From Tissierella simiarum (GTDB lineage Bacteria > Bacillota > Clostridia > Tissierellales > Tissierellaceae), in the NCBI RefSeq assembly GCF_018917865.1, contig NZ_JAHLPM010000011.1, positions 62,001 to 126,000 on the forward strand: a stretch of 64,000 nt of DNA, written 5' to 3'. Position numbers and translations under genes: made by a program. Each line of letters opens with the position of its first letter. Positions within the stretch are counted from its first letter, which is position 1. This document shows positions 8,530 through 17,261 of the stretch, one piece after another. Under the pieces are notes generated by a model. The model was not told the DNA's origin. It made no database searches and was given only the letters and a program-made list of their open reading frames with translations.

Positions 8530-9297
8530 ATGCAAAAGGCTATAATTGGTGGAACAGGAATGTATGATATAGGGGAGGACAGCTATACCAGTAAGATAGC
8601 TACTAAATATGGAGAAGTAGAAGTAGATATAATTAGTATTCAGGGAGAAAAAATAGCATTTTTACCTCGACATGGAAGAGAACATTCGGTACCGCCGCAT
8701 TTAATAAACTATAGAGCTAATATGATGGCTTTAAAAGATATAGGAGTTAAATATATTTATTCAACTGTTGCGGTAGGATCCATGAATGAAAATTTTGTTC
8801 CTGGAGATGTAGTAATAATAAAAGACTTCATAGATTTTACAAAGAATAGACCTGTTACTTTTTATGAAGGTGGAGAAGAAGGAGTTATACATGTAGATAT
8901 GACAGAGCCTTATTGCAGGAATTTAAATAATTTATTCATAGAAGAATCTAAAGACAGCATATTTATTAAAGGTGATGGAGTATATGTTTGTACAGAAGGG
9001 CCTAGGTTTGAGACATCTAGTGAAATAAAGATGTATAGAAAGATAGGTGGAGATGTTGTAGGAATGACTAATGTGCCAGAAGTTATTCTAGCTAAAGAGC
9101 TAGGTATGTGCTATTCTGCAATAGGGATAGTAACTAATTGGTGTACTGGTATAGAAACTTCGAAATTTACTATTCATGATATCACAGGTTCTGTAGAGAA
9201 GAATAAGAAAGAAATAACACAGATATTTATAAAAGTATTTATGAAAGAATTAGATCAGAACAAGTGTAGATGTAAGGATTCTTTAATAAAGTTATAG
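8530..9297 (+). CDS. mtnP: MtnP-family nucleoside phosphorylase, probably methylthioinosine-specific
   Basis: 255 residues of the MTAP/PNP family (AIIGGTGMYDI, FLPRHGREHSVPPHLINYRAN, CTEGPRFETSSEI, MTNVPEVILAKELG). Residues 202-207 read T-N-W-C-T-G; adenine-specific MTA phosphorylases have D-Y-D here, and 6-oxopurine enzymes have Asn. With an MTA deaminase in the same cluster, the likely reaction is methylthioinosine + Pi to hypoxanthine + methylthioribose-1-P, feeding MtnA. The C-terminus is extended and Cys-containing (NKCRCKD). RBS AAAGGGGG. Specificity is inference from one motif plus context. Confidence 0.85.
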   Translation: MQKAIIGGTGMYDIGEDSYTSKIATKYGEVEVDIISIQGEKIAFLPRHGREHSVPPHLINYRANMMALKDIGVKYIYSTVAVGSMNENFVPGDVVIIKDFIDFTKNRPVTFYEGGEEGVIHVDMTEPYCRNLNNLFIEESKDSIFIKGDGVYVCTEGPRFETSSEIKMYRKIGGDVVGMTNVPEVILAKELGMCYSAIGIVTNWCTGIETSKFTIHDITGSVEKNKKEITQIFIKVFMKELDQNKCRCKDSLIKL

Positions 9298-9303
9298 AAA
9301 ACG

Positions 9304-9354
9304 CACCTCCAGCTTCTACTTGAATATTATAAATAGTAGAAAAGGTTGGAGGTG
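9304..9354 (+). promoter_or_regulatory. Long hairpin that contains the ribosome site of the ferritin-like gene
   Basis: CACCTCCA (9304-9311) pairs with TGGAGGTG (9347-9354), extended by TTCTACT (9314-9320) with AGTAGAA (9335-9341), loop of 14 nt. The 3' arm is itself the Shine-Dalgarno GGAGGTG, and TTTTT then ATG (9360) follow. The element therefore looks both like an intrinsic terminator of the mtnP unit and like a structure that hides the next gene's ribosome site. Confidence 0.75.
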
Positions 9355-9359
9355 TTTTT

Positions 9360-9797
9360 ATGGATTATGACTGTAGCAATTATTATGATCAAAGTTATTA
9401 TATGAGCTTGATACCAAGGCTAGAAGAATATATAAATGATGAGTTAAATGATAGTAATTATTATAAAGAGTTAGCAAAACTAGCTCCAACTCCTTGGGCA
9501 AGAGATATAATTAGTCAATTTAGTATAGATGAAGCTGACCATGCAGAGAGACTTCAAGAGATGTATATGTGTATTACTGGAGTGAGTTATATTCCAAAAC
9601 CTTTAAATCCTGTTATGATAAAAGACTATGAAAAAGGGTTAAAGATAAGATCCCTGCCAGAAACTAAAGATTTTAGAAAATATGGAGAAGAATACTTAAT
9701 GGCATACAACAAATATTTTAAAGATAGTTTTTTTAGGATGAGTCAAATTGAAGGAAGTCACGCAATGCTTATTCCAATTTTGTTAGAAGAAGAATAA
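9360..9797 (+). CDS. Ferritin-like diiron-fold protein
   Basis: 145 residues, mainly helical. Residues LEEYINDELNDSNYYKELAKLAP and DEADHAERLQEMY resemble the two-helix E...ExxH pattern of ferritin-like and rubrerythrin-type proteins, but only one clear ExxH-like motif (DEADHAE) is seen, and the second metal motif (QIEGSHAML) is degenerate, so full diiron occupancy is uncertain. It lacks a signal peptide and a rubredoxin domain. Spore-coat-associated ferritin-like proteins of similar size exist in clostridia. Translation may be governed by the hairpin directly upstream. Confidence 0.65.
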   Translation: MDYDCSNYYDQSYYMSLIPRLEEYINDELNDSNYYKELAKLAPTPWARDIISQFSIDEADHAERLQEMYMCITGVSYIPKPLNPVMIKDYEKGLKIRSLPETKDFRKYGEEYLMAYNKYFKDSFFRMSQIEGSHAMLIPILLEEE

Positions 9798-9827
9798 AAA
9801 AGCATGAGAAATCATGCTTTTTTATAG
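9796..9827 (+). terminator. Terminator of the ferritin-like gene
   Basis: AAAAAAGCATGA-gaaa-TCATGCTTTTTT is a near-perfect palindrome starting at the stop codon of the ferritin-like gene. Confidence 0.9.
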
Positions 9828-9831
9828 TTCA

Positions 9832-9853
9832 TAGGGAAATAAAAATTTCCCTA
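9832..9853. repeat. Perfect hairpin between convergent terminators
   Basis: TAGGGAAAT-aaaa-ATTTCCCTA, 9-bp arms, 4-nt loop. It is the middle of three hairpins in the gap between convergent genes and has no T-run; function unknown. Confidence 0.6.
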
Positions 9854-9879
9854 GTGCAGACTTGATATTAAAGAATTTC

Positions 9880-9925
9880 AACAAAGGCTTCTCTAATTTT
9901 AGATATTTAAATAGAAGCCTTTGTT
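9880..9925 (-). terminator. Terminator of the LysM gene
   Basis: AACAAAGGCTTCT (9880-9892) and AGAAGCCTTTGTT (9913-9925) form a 13-bp stem just past the 3' end of the leftward LysM gene. Confidence 0.75.
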
Positions 9926-9933
9926 ATTACTTG

Positions 9934-10851
9934 TTATTGTATAAACTTTAAACTTTGTTGAACTATTGTTGCATATTGTTTCTCTACCCATATAATTAAG
10001 TAGTTAAACTCTGTATCATTAATCTTAATTGGCTTTGGATATTTAATGATTAAACCTGCTTGGTTATCCATTTCTATTCTTTGATCTTCTGATGGTATTG
10101 TAATATAACCCTCTTGACCATCTACTTTGATACTACTTATATTAGGCTTACTTCCATATTGTAGAATAGGTTGATAAGCTTCTTCTTTACAAACATCAAT
10201 TAGAGAAGAATCACTGTCTATTGCTGAAACGGAAAAATAACCACTAGGGCCTTCATAATAATTTTCTCTTACCATACTCCAATCTGATGGATATAGAAAT
10301 TCTACTTTAAACAATTCACTTTGGAAAGTAGCCCAGTAATTAGGGATACATATTTTTTGACCTACTTGTAGATTATAAGGATCTACTGTAGGGTTGGCTT
10401 TTAAAAGATCATTTAAAGGAATCCTATGTTTCTTTGAAATTTGATAGAGTGTATCACCCTTTTGAATTGTATAAGGAGTACTACCTGGTGGGCATTCTTC
10501 CTTAGGTCCAATAGGAATACATATTACTTTGCCGATTATTAGCATATTAGGATTAATACCTGAGTTTGCTTCAATTATTGATTCTATCGATACATTGTAT
10601 TGTTGAGCCAATTTGTATAAGGTGTCTCCAGATTTTATAATGTGATAATTACCGCCAGGACAGGGGGTATGAACTGATTCAGTAGGAATATACATTTTTT
10701 CACCTACAATTAAATAGTCTGGATTCATATAAGGGTTATATTGAATAATTTTATCTACAGTTGTATTAAACTCCATAGCCAGTTTATATAGAGTGTCTCC
10801 TGCCTTGATAACATAAGGCATGGTTCCTTGGGGACGATTATAGCTATTCAT
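9934..10851 (-). CDS. Triple LysM domain protein, possible spore-coat or wall protein
   Basis: 305 residues with three LysM repeats, each opening Y-x-I-x-x-GDTLY (about residues 12-56, 68-112, 125-170) and ending IxIP, followed by a roughly 130-residue C-terminal domain rich in beta pattern that I do not recognise. LysM binds N-acetylglucosamine-containing glycans. No signal peptide is evident, as in several SafA-like spore-coat proteins that are made in the mother cell; this and the neighbouring ger operon suggest a spore role. The ATG follows an AAAGGAGG site. Confidence 0.8.
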   Translation of the reverse strand: MNSYNRPQGTMPYVIKAGDTLYKLAMEFNTTVDKIIQYNPYMNPDYLIVGEKMYIPTESVHTPCPGGNYHIIKSGDTLYKLAQQYNVSIESIIEANSGINPNMLIIGKVICIPIGPKEECPPGSTPYTIQKGDTLYQISKKHRIPLNDLLKANPTVDPYNLQVGQKICIPNYWATFQSELFKVEFLYPSDWSMVRENYYEGPSGYFSVSAIDSDSSLIDVCKEEAYQPILQYGSKPNISSIKVDGQEGYITIPSEDQRIEMDNQAGLIIKYPKPIKINDTEFNYLIIWVEKQYATIVQQSLKFIQ

Positions 10852-10984
10852 AATATCCTCCTTTCTAAACAGTATAATACAGTATATTTAATTTTAGGCA
10901 ATTTGGTTCATAGATATATAGAAATTGATTATATTATTAATAAAATTGGTTATAATTTTTAAAAAGCTTGTAAAGGTGATAATA

Positions 10985-12421
10985 ATGATTTCAAGAAACA
11001 TAGATGAAAATAGAGCGCAGACTATAAAAGTTTTCAATAGCACTAGTGATTTAGTATTATATGAATTTGAAACTAATTCATGTAGCAGGATACTCATTGC
11101 TTATTTAGATGGATTAGTAGATAAATCTAGTTTAGATAGAGATTTAATAAAGCCGATGATGGAAAACTTTAGTTCGGTAGAATATATTAAAAATACAGTT
11201 TATATTTCAAGTGTTAACGAAATCTATTTTATTGAGGATATTGTAAAACCGCTAGTAAATGGTAGTGTAATATTATTTATTGACGAGTCTAATATTGCAT
11301 ATAGTATTGATCTAAGTCATTGGGAAAAGCGAACTTTGGAAGAGCCTAATTCAGAGGCTGTAGTAAGAGGACCAAAGGAAGGATTTATAGAAGATATAGC
11401 AACAAATAAAGTTTTAATAAGACGTAGAATTAGGAATAGCAAATTAGTTTTTGAAGATTATACTTTAGGAGTTGAAACTAATACTAGAATATCTTTAGTT
11501 TATATTATGGGAATAGTGAACGAGGAAGTATTAGAGGAATTAAGAAGTAGGATAGATAAGATTGATACAGATGCTATATTAGAAACTGGATATATAGAAC
11601 AATTTATAGAAGACGAGCCTAAATCCATTATCAGTACCATAGGGAATAGCCAGAAGCCAGATGTTATAGCAGGAAAAATTCTAGAAGGAAGAATAGGAAT
11701 TCTTTGTGATGGAACTCCTCATGTTTTGACTGTACCTAAACTATTTATTGAAGATACACAGACGGCAGAAGATTATTATCTTAGACCTGTTTATGCCACT
11801 TTTTTAAGAAGTATTAGGATATTTTCATTGTTTATGAGTATAGTATTACCTGGATTATACGTAGCATTACAGACCTATCATCAAGAAATGATACCAACAC
11901 TTCTATTAATATCCATGGCTGGAGCTAGAGAAGGAGTACCGTTACCAGCAGTTTTAGAAGCATTGCTAATGACTTTAATGTTAGAACTAATAAAAGAGTC
12001 TGGAATAAGACTACCTCGAGCTGTAGGCTCAGCAGTAAGTATAGTAGGTGCATTAGTTTTAGGTCAAGCAGCAGTAGAAGCAGGGATTGTTAGTGCTCCA
12101 ATGGTTATAATTACTGCTGTAACAGGAATAGCTGAATTTGCAATACCCTCCCTTACAGAAGCTATTATTATATATAGGATATTGATAATTATATTAGGCG
12201 GATTTATGGGACTATATGGTATAACCTGTGGCTTTGTAGTATTTATGATTCAGATTATGTCATTAAAGTCTTTTGGAGTATCCTATTTTTATCCTATAGC
12301 TCCCTATGAAAAACAAGGAATGAAAGATGTATTAATTAGATTCCCATTAAAACAATTGATCTATAGACCAAAATCATTGGCTAAAGGAAATGCTAGAAAG
12401 AAGAGGAATGAAAAGAAGTGA
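10985..12421 (+). CDS. gerKA: GerA-family spore germination protein (A subunit)
   Basis: About 478 residues from the ATG at 10985, which follows AAAGGTGATAAT; the frame is open further upstream without a ribosome site. The N-terminal soluble half contains VRGPKEGF and RTRI-like core features (RRRIRNSKLVFEDYTLG), and the C-terminal half has membrane helices with EGVPLPAVLEALLM and PRAVGSAVSIVGALVLGQAAV, the strongest GerA signatures. It forms nutrient receptors in the spore inner membrane with B and C subunits. Overlaps the next gene by 4 bp. Confidence 0.93.
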   Translation: MISRNIDENRAQTIKVFNSTSDLVLYEFETNSCSRILIAYLDGLVDKSSLDRDLIKPMMENFSSVEYIKNTVYISSVNEIYFIEDIVKPLVNGSVILFIDESNIAYSIDLSHWEKRTLEEPNSEAVVRGPKEGFIEDIATNKVLIRRRIRNSKLVFEDYTLGVETNTRISLVYIMGIVNEEVLEELRSRIDKIDTDAILETGYIEQFIEDEPKSIISTIGNSQKPDVIAGKILEGRIGILCDGTPHVLTVPKLFIEDTQTAEDYYLRPVYATFLRSIRIFSLFMSIVLPGLYVALQTYHQEMIPTLLLISMAGAREGVPLPAVLEALLMTLMLELIKESGIRLPRAVGSAVSIVGALVLGQAAVEAGIVSAPMVIITAVTGIAEFAIPSLTEAIIIYRILIIILGGFMGLYGITCGFVVFMIQIMSLKSFGVSYFYPIAPYEKQGMKDVLIRFPLKQLIYRPKSLAKGNARKKRNEKK

Positions 12422-13689
12422 GTATTAATAGTAAAAAAGTATTATTAATAATCTTAATTATATTGATGTCAATATTTTTAACATCATGTTGGAATTCTAG
12501 AGAATTAAATACTTTAGGAATTGTTATAATGATTGGAATCGATACTGAAGATGACGAAATTCTTCTTACTGCTGAAATTATAAATCCAACATCTGCTGAA
12601 AGAGATATGAATGTACCAATGCAAAGCAGAGTTAGATATGTTCAAGGCACAGGGGATAGCATTTCTGATGCTATAAGAAACATAACTTTAAAGTTAGATA
12701 GGAGAATCTTTTTATCTCATAACAAAGTTTTTATTATAGGAGAAGAATTTGCTAAAAGAGGTATCGTGGATTTCCTAGACTTTTTACAGAGAAATAATGA
12801 GCATAGAGAAACCTCCTATTTTTTAGTTGCAAAAGACTCTAAAGCTTATGAGGTAATGGGAGTAAATGGAGGAGTAAATAATATTCCAGGTGGCTATTTA
12901 TTAGAGCTAGTAGAAAATTATGAGCATAATGGAAAAACTAGAAGTCTTACTATGACTGAATTTTTTAAATACTACTATGATAAAAGTAATCAGCCAGTTT
13001 TAGGCGTTGTTAAAAGCGAAAAAAGAGCTGAAATTAATAAAGTTTCAAGTACTCCTAGTAATGTAGATTATTTTTTAAATGTAGAAGGAGGAGCAGTTTT
13101 TAATAAAGAAAAATTAATAGGGTATTATACAGGAAAAGAAATGATAGGGTTTAATATTATTGTAGATGAATTGAAGAGAGGAATAATTACATTTGATACT
13201 CCTAATGGATATATTGATCGTTTATCTACTACAATCCCACCTATTGAAGGCGATGTAAGTAGTACTAAAGCTAAGGAACATGGAGTCACATCGGTAGAAA
13301 TTTTAAGTAGCAAGACTAAAAATAATATAGAAATAGTTGATGGGAAAGTACATTTTAAAATGAAAGTTGATATTAAAGGTGGATTAGCAGAAGAAACTGG
13401 AGATATAGAAATATCTAATAGGGAAGTTATAAAAGTAGTTGAAAAGGCTTGCTCTGAAGAAATAAAAAAACAAATAGAATTAGTTTTAAAAAAGGCTCAA
13501 AAAGAATTTAAACAAGATACATTTAGCATAGGAGCGTTATTTCATCGAAAATATCCTGAAGAGTGGAGAAAAATTTCTGATAACTGGAATAATATATTCT
13601 CTGAAATGGATTATACAATTGATGTAGAAACAAAGATAATTAGAATAGGATTAGTTAATACACCTAGTAACAGAATAAAGGGGAGATAA
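12418..13689 (+). CDS. gerKC: Ger(x)C family germinant receptor lipoprotein (C subunit)
   Basis: 423 residues starting with GTG inside the end of the A-subunit gene. A lipoprotein signal ends in LTSC with the acylated Cys at residue 24, followed by WNSRELNTLGIVIMIGID, the standard GerC opening (W-[DN]-x-x-E-[IL]). It anchors to the outer face of the spore inner membrane and is part of the germinant receptor. The RDMNVPMQS and GDSISDAIRNI segments agree with family alignments as I recall them. Confidence 0.92.
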   Translation: MSINSKKVLLIILIILMSIFLTSCWNSRELNTLGIVIMIGIDTEDDEILLTAEIINPTSAERDMNVPMQSRVRYVQGTGDSISDAIRNITLKLDRRIFLSHNKVFIIGEEFAKRGIVDFLDFLQRNNEHRETSYFLVAKDSKAYEVMGVNGGVNNIPGGYLLELVENYEHNGKTRSLTMTEFFKYYYDKSNQPVLGVVKSEKRAEINKVSSTPSNVDYFLNVEGGAVFNKEKLIGYYTGKEMIGFNIIVDELKRGIITFDTPNGYIDRLSTTIPPIEGDVSSTKAKEHGVTSVEILSSKTKNNIEIVDGKVHFKMKVDIKGGLAEETGDIEISNREVIKVVEKACSEEIKKQIELVLKKAQKEFKQDTFSIGALFHRKYPEEWRKISDNWNNIFSEMDYTIDVETKIIRIGLVNTPSNRIKGR

Positions 13690-13691
13690 AA

Positions 13692-14810
13692 GTGAAGATA
13701 GAGAAAGTTTCATCAAGACAAGTTATATTTTTAATTATTGCATTTAGAATAGCTATTGCTTTTTCTTATTTACCTGCGATTAATGTACCACCAGGGAACC
13801 AAGATTCATGGATAGTACTAATAGTTTCATATTTATACAGTACTTTAGTTTGCAGCCCTTTACTATTTCTAGGAAACAGATTTAGTAATCTCACCTTAAT
13901 TCAATATATGGAAAAGTTATTTGGAAAAGTAGTGGGAAAAATTATAGGACTCTTTTATACAATTTTCTTTATTTTAGGTGCTGTTTATTTTGTAAGTATT
14001 CTTTCTGAAATAGTGAGAATTACAATGTTAGCTGAAACACCTTATTGGATAATTACATTATTTATGATATTAACTTGCATGTATGTTGCCTCTAAAGGTG
14101 TTGAAGTTCTTGGAAGAGGAGCAGAATTCTTTGTTCCTATAATCATAAGTGTAATTATTGGTTTAGTAATATTAGGATTTAATAAATTAGATTTTAAAGT
14201 ACTGCTGCCTATATATAAGGATTCCACATTTAGGCAAATTAACATTGGAGCCATAGATATTGCTTTTAAGTTTACAGATGTGCTGATATTATCTATGATT
14301 ATTCCTAATCTAGAAAACAAAAAGGAAATAAATAAAATCTTTTTTAAATCTCTTTTTTATTCTCTATCTATTGTTATACTGGCAGTAGTTGTTAGTCAAA
14401 CATCTTTAGGAATTGAGCAAGCAAAACATGCTAATTTTCCATTTTTCACCTTTACTAGATTAATAGATATATATAGAATTATTCAGAGAATAGAATCTAT
14501 ATATATTATGGTATGGATAATATCTAATGTTGGTAAAATTACTGGCTATTTATTTTTTGCTAGTTTATCCATTAGTCAAGTGTTGAATAAGAATAAGCCG
14601 AATACATTTATTATTTTAATATCTACTATAACATATATAATTTCATTATTTTTAATTAATAGGAGAACCGTATTAGGTGTAAAACAACCTATAGAAAATA
14701 TTACATTAATTTTATCTGTTATTGCTATGTTTATAATTCCTTTAATAGCCTTGATTGTTTACTTCTTTAGAAGAAAAACTTTAAAGGATAAAGAGCCAAT
14801 TAAAAATTAA
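13692..14810 (+). CDS. gerKB: GerAB-type germinant receptor permease (B subunit)
   Basis: 372 residues, about ten membrane helices, starting at GTG 2 bp after the C gene. N-terminal ISSRQVIFLI-like sequence (KVSSRQVIFLIIAF) and an amino-acid-permease-type architecture (APC superfamily, spore_permease family). It is thought to bind the germinant. The A-C-B gene order is that of gerK-type operons. Its stop overlaps the convergent histidine kinase gene by 4 bp with no terminator seen between them. Confidence 0.92.
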   Translation: MKIEKVSSRQVIFLIIAFRIAIAFSYLPAINVPPGNQDSWIVLIVSYLYSTLVCSPLLFLGNRFSNLTLIQYMEKLFGKVVGKIIGLFYTIFFILGAVYFVSILSEIVRITMLAETPYWIITLFMILTCMYVASKGVEVLGRGAEFFVPIIISVIIGLVILGFNKLDFKVLLPIYKDSTFRQINIGAIDIAFKFTDVLILSMIIPNLENKKEINKIFFKSLFYSLSIVILAVVVSQTSLGIEQAKHANFPFFTFTRLIDIYRIIQRIESIYIMVWIISNVGKITGYLFFASLSISQVLNKNKPNTFIILISTITYIISLFLINRRTVLGVKQPIENITLILSVIAMFIIPLIALIVYFFRRKTLKDKEPIKN

Positions 14811-16186
14811 TACTCTATAGGCAATACAATAGTGAATTCTGTTCCTTTGTTATATTCACTTTGGACTTCGACTATACCATTATGAGCTTCAACTAGAGAT
14901 TTCACTATTGATAAACCCAAACCTGTACCGCCAGTTTCTTTATTTCTAGAAATATCACTCCTATAGAATCTTTCAAAGATAAATGGTAAGTCCTCTTTTT
15001 TTATTCCTATACCATTGTCTTTTATTTTTATAACTACTTTTTCTTCATGTTTTTTTAATGATATAAAAACTATACCATTTTCTTTAAGATATTTTATAGA
15101 ATTGGACAATAAGTTATATATTATTTGTCTAAATTTATCTTTATCCATAAAAATTTCTATATTCTCTTCTAATGAATAGTCAATGGAAAAGTTTTTCTCA
15201 TTATATAATGGTATAAAAGCTATTATTATTTTTTCCAATTCAGCAGATATATTAAACTGTGTTTTTTTAGTGTTTATTTTTACTTCTTCTGCATTAAAGG
15301 AATTTTTAAGATCTTCAACTAAATCGGATAGTCTTTCTACTTCCTCCATTAATATGCTAAAATGCTTTTCAGAAGGTTCCCATACTCCATCTATAATAGC
15401 TTCTAGATGGCTTTTTAGTGTAGTTAATGGGGTTCGGAGCTCATGAGCAATATCTGTAGCATATCTTTTTCTTATATTTGCCTGACTTGCAAGAGTTTCT
15501 CCTAAAAAATTTATGGAATCTGATAATTCTAATATTTCCGTAGTGCTGGTATTAACTTTAGAACGGTATTCTAAATTCCCTTTTCTCATTTCGATTGCTG
15601 TATTTCTAATGTTTACAAGAGGATTAGTTAGACCTTTGGATAGCAAAATACTTATTCCAAAGCCAAGTATTATAGTTATTATGCCAGAAACCATAAAAGA
15701 CTTAGTTAAAGTATTCTTAAAAATTAAAGCACTTTCTGTTAGATAAGAATTATCAATATATCCTATTATAAGAGTTCCAACAATGTTTTTACCATCTAAT
15801 AAAGGAAAAGATCTTTCAAGATAATTTCCAGCAGAAATATTTTGCATCATTCTCATATGCCCATTATTCATCATTTTTCTATGCATACCCATATTCTGGC
15901 CTTTGCTTGAATGACATTGAGTCTGATTATTACTATCTTTAATCTCAATATAGACTCCTTCTAAAGAAGCATAGTTAGCAATATCTCTTTGAGATAGGGT
16001 ATAGCTATTTTTTAAATATAAATCATTTATATCTTTTCTTATTTGTTCAAATCTATTTTCCCGTTCCTTGACCAAAAAACTTTCAAATTTTCTATTAATC
16101 ATAGAATTAGAAATTAAGCTAATGATAAAGATTGAAAGAATTATGGAAAATATAAAACTCATTGTAAGTTTTTTAGATAATTTCAT
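14807..16186 (-). CDS. Sensor histidine kinase with Met/His-rich sensor domain
   Basis: 459 residues: membrane helix at 8-27, extracytoplasmic loop, second helix near 165-185, HAMP, HisKA with HELRTPLTTLKSHLEA, and HATPase_c with NLLSNSIKYL (N box), DNGIGI (G1), FERFYRSD (F box) and GTGLGLSIV (G2). The loop contains GQNMGMHRKMMNNGHMRM, dense in Met and His, suggesting metal sensing, possibly copper. The natural partner is the OmpR-type regulator at 19080-19775, separated by five genes; both promoters carry the same tandem box. ATG behind GGAGG. Confidence 0.92.
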   Translation of the reverse strand: MKLSKKLTMSFIFSIILSIFIISLISNSMINRKFESFLVKERENRFEQIRKDINDLYLKNSYTLSQRDIANYASLEGVYIEIKDSNNQTQCHSSKGQNMGMHRKMMNNGHMRMMQNISAGNYLERSFPLLDGKNIVGTLIIGYIDNSYLTESALIFKNTLTKSFMVSGIITIILGFGISILLSKGLTNPLVNIRNTAIEMRKGNLEYRSKVNTSTTEILELSDSINFLGETLASQANIRKRYATDIAHELRTPLTTLKSHLEAIIDGVWEPSEKHFSILMEEVERLSDLVEDLKNSFNAEEVKINTKKTQFNISAELEKIIIAFIPLYNEKNFSIDYSLEENIEIFMDKDKFRQIIYNLLSNSIKYLKENGIVFISLKKHEEKVVIKIKDNGIGIKKEDLPFIFERFYRSDISRNKETGGTGLGLSIVKSLVEAHNGIVEVQSEYNKGTEFTIVLPIEY

Positions 16187-16222
16187 GGGGGTAACCTCCG
16201 AATATTAAATAACTATATAAAA

Positions 16223-16255
16223 ATTATAACTAATTATAATGAAGGAATTATGAAA
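16223..16255 (-). promoter_or_regulatory. Kinase promoter with tandem response-regulator boxes
   Basis: On the minus strand: TTTCATAATT (16255-16246), one base, CTTCATTATA (16244-16235), six bases, TATAAT (16228-16223). The same two-box, 11-bp period and six-base gap recur at 18507-18539 and 19831-19863. No good -35 is present; the boxes occupy that position, as expected for activation by a PhoB/OmpR-type regulator. Confidence 0.65.
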
Positions 16256-16455
16256 AAATAATTTTTAGTTTATTCTTCAATATTTCTTATTATACCATTA
16301 TAATTAAAATATTGTTTTTATACTAAAGCCTAAAGAAAGTTTCTATAAATTAAAGGATTTTAATGATACCTATGGAATTAATATATAACATCAGACTAAA
16401 ATTTATTATAAATACATTATAATGGGAGGCAAAATCTAAATCAAACAGAAAGAAT

Positions 16456-16484
16456 AAAAGTATCAATTTTTACTTGATACTTTT
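16456..16484 (-). terminator. Terminator of the YtaF-like gene
   Basis: AAAAGTATCAA (16456-16466) and TTGATACTTTT (16474-16484) form an 11-bp stem with a 7-nt loop downstream of the leftward gene. Confidence 0.75.
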
Positions 16485-16504
16485 AGAAGTTAATTTATTT
16501 ATTT

Positions 16505-17128
16505 CTAAACTATTCTCAGAATAGCTAAAGTCATTAAGATTATTCCAGATAGCCAAGATATGTTAACTTTTGATTTCTCAACAAATTTTTCACCAACAAA
16601 CAATCCTGCCAATACAGCAACCATATCCGTAATTAAAGATAATAATAATACTTGAGTGTAATTTATTTTACCTAAACTACTTCCAAAACCTACAGCTAAT
16701 GAATCTAAAGAAAGGGCAACAGCAAGGTATAAAGCCTCTTTAGAACTTAGTTTTTTTGAATGGTCAATATCAGCTTTAGTTTCATCAACATATATATCTA
16801 TTATAAATTGTAAATTGAATAATTTAAATTTGATTTTTTTATCTGAATTAGATTTTTTATCTAAGTAAGTTTTCACAATACTTTCAAATAAATAGTAAAC
16901 TCCTAATAACATTAGAATTAAAAAACTGATTATTATAGTTACATTTTCTGGTATAATCTTCTTTACTATAGAACCAAAAAAAAGAGATATAGCAAGAAAA
17001 GAAGAACAGATAATATTAATTATAGTTACCGACATAAAAGGTATTTTTATTTTATTTGTTCCATAAGCAATACTGGCGACAAATGCATCTAAAGATAATG
17101 CAGATACTAATAATAGAGATTCTAACAT
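16505..17128 (-). CDS. ytaF: YtaF/MntP-like membrane protein
   Basis: About 207 residues with six helices in two inverted halves, each carrying the S-L-D motif (ALSLDAFVASIAYG and AVALSLDSLAVGFGS) typical of the MntP/YtaF group; the length and the central hydrophilic loop of some 45 residues fit the sporulation protein YtaF better than MntP (about 185 residues). MntP exports Mn2+; YtaF's function is undefined. The ATG at 17128 sits 8 nt after AAAGGAG, better placed than the GTG at 17137. It lies within the two-component region but its promoter lacks the tandem box. Confidence 0.8.
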   Translation of the reverse strand: MLESLLLVSALSLDAFVASIAYGTNKIKIPFMSVTIINIICSSFLAISLFFGSIVKKIIPENVTIIISFLILMLLGVYYLFESIVKTYLDKKSNSDKKIKFKLFNLQFIIDIYVDETKADIDHSKKLSSKEALYLAVALSLDSLAVGFGSSLGKINYTQVLLLSLITDMVAVLAGLFVGEKFVEKSKVNISWLSGIILMTLAILRIV

Positions 17129-17261
17129 CAATAACACTCCTTTGTACTATTTTAAAGTCTAAGTATAACTATTAATATATTATTAATATGCTTATTTAAT
17201 AGTTCCAAAAAGTAAGTGCTAATTGAAGAGAGGAGAATTCTTTAAGAAAAGGGAGGAATAT

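Larger units (their letters stand above)
16187..16504. other. Gap between the kinase and the YtaF-like gene
   Basis: 318 bp holding the kinase promoter with tandem boxes (16223-16255), an AT-rich stretch with nothing recognised (about 16260-16450), and the terminator of the YtaF-like gene (16456-16484). No coding signal seen. Confidence 0.6.
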
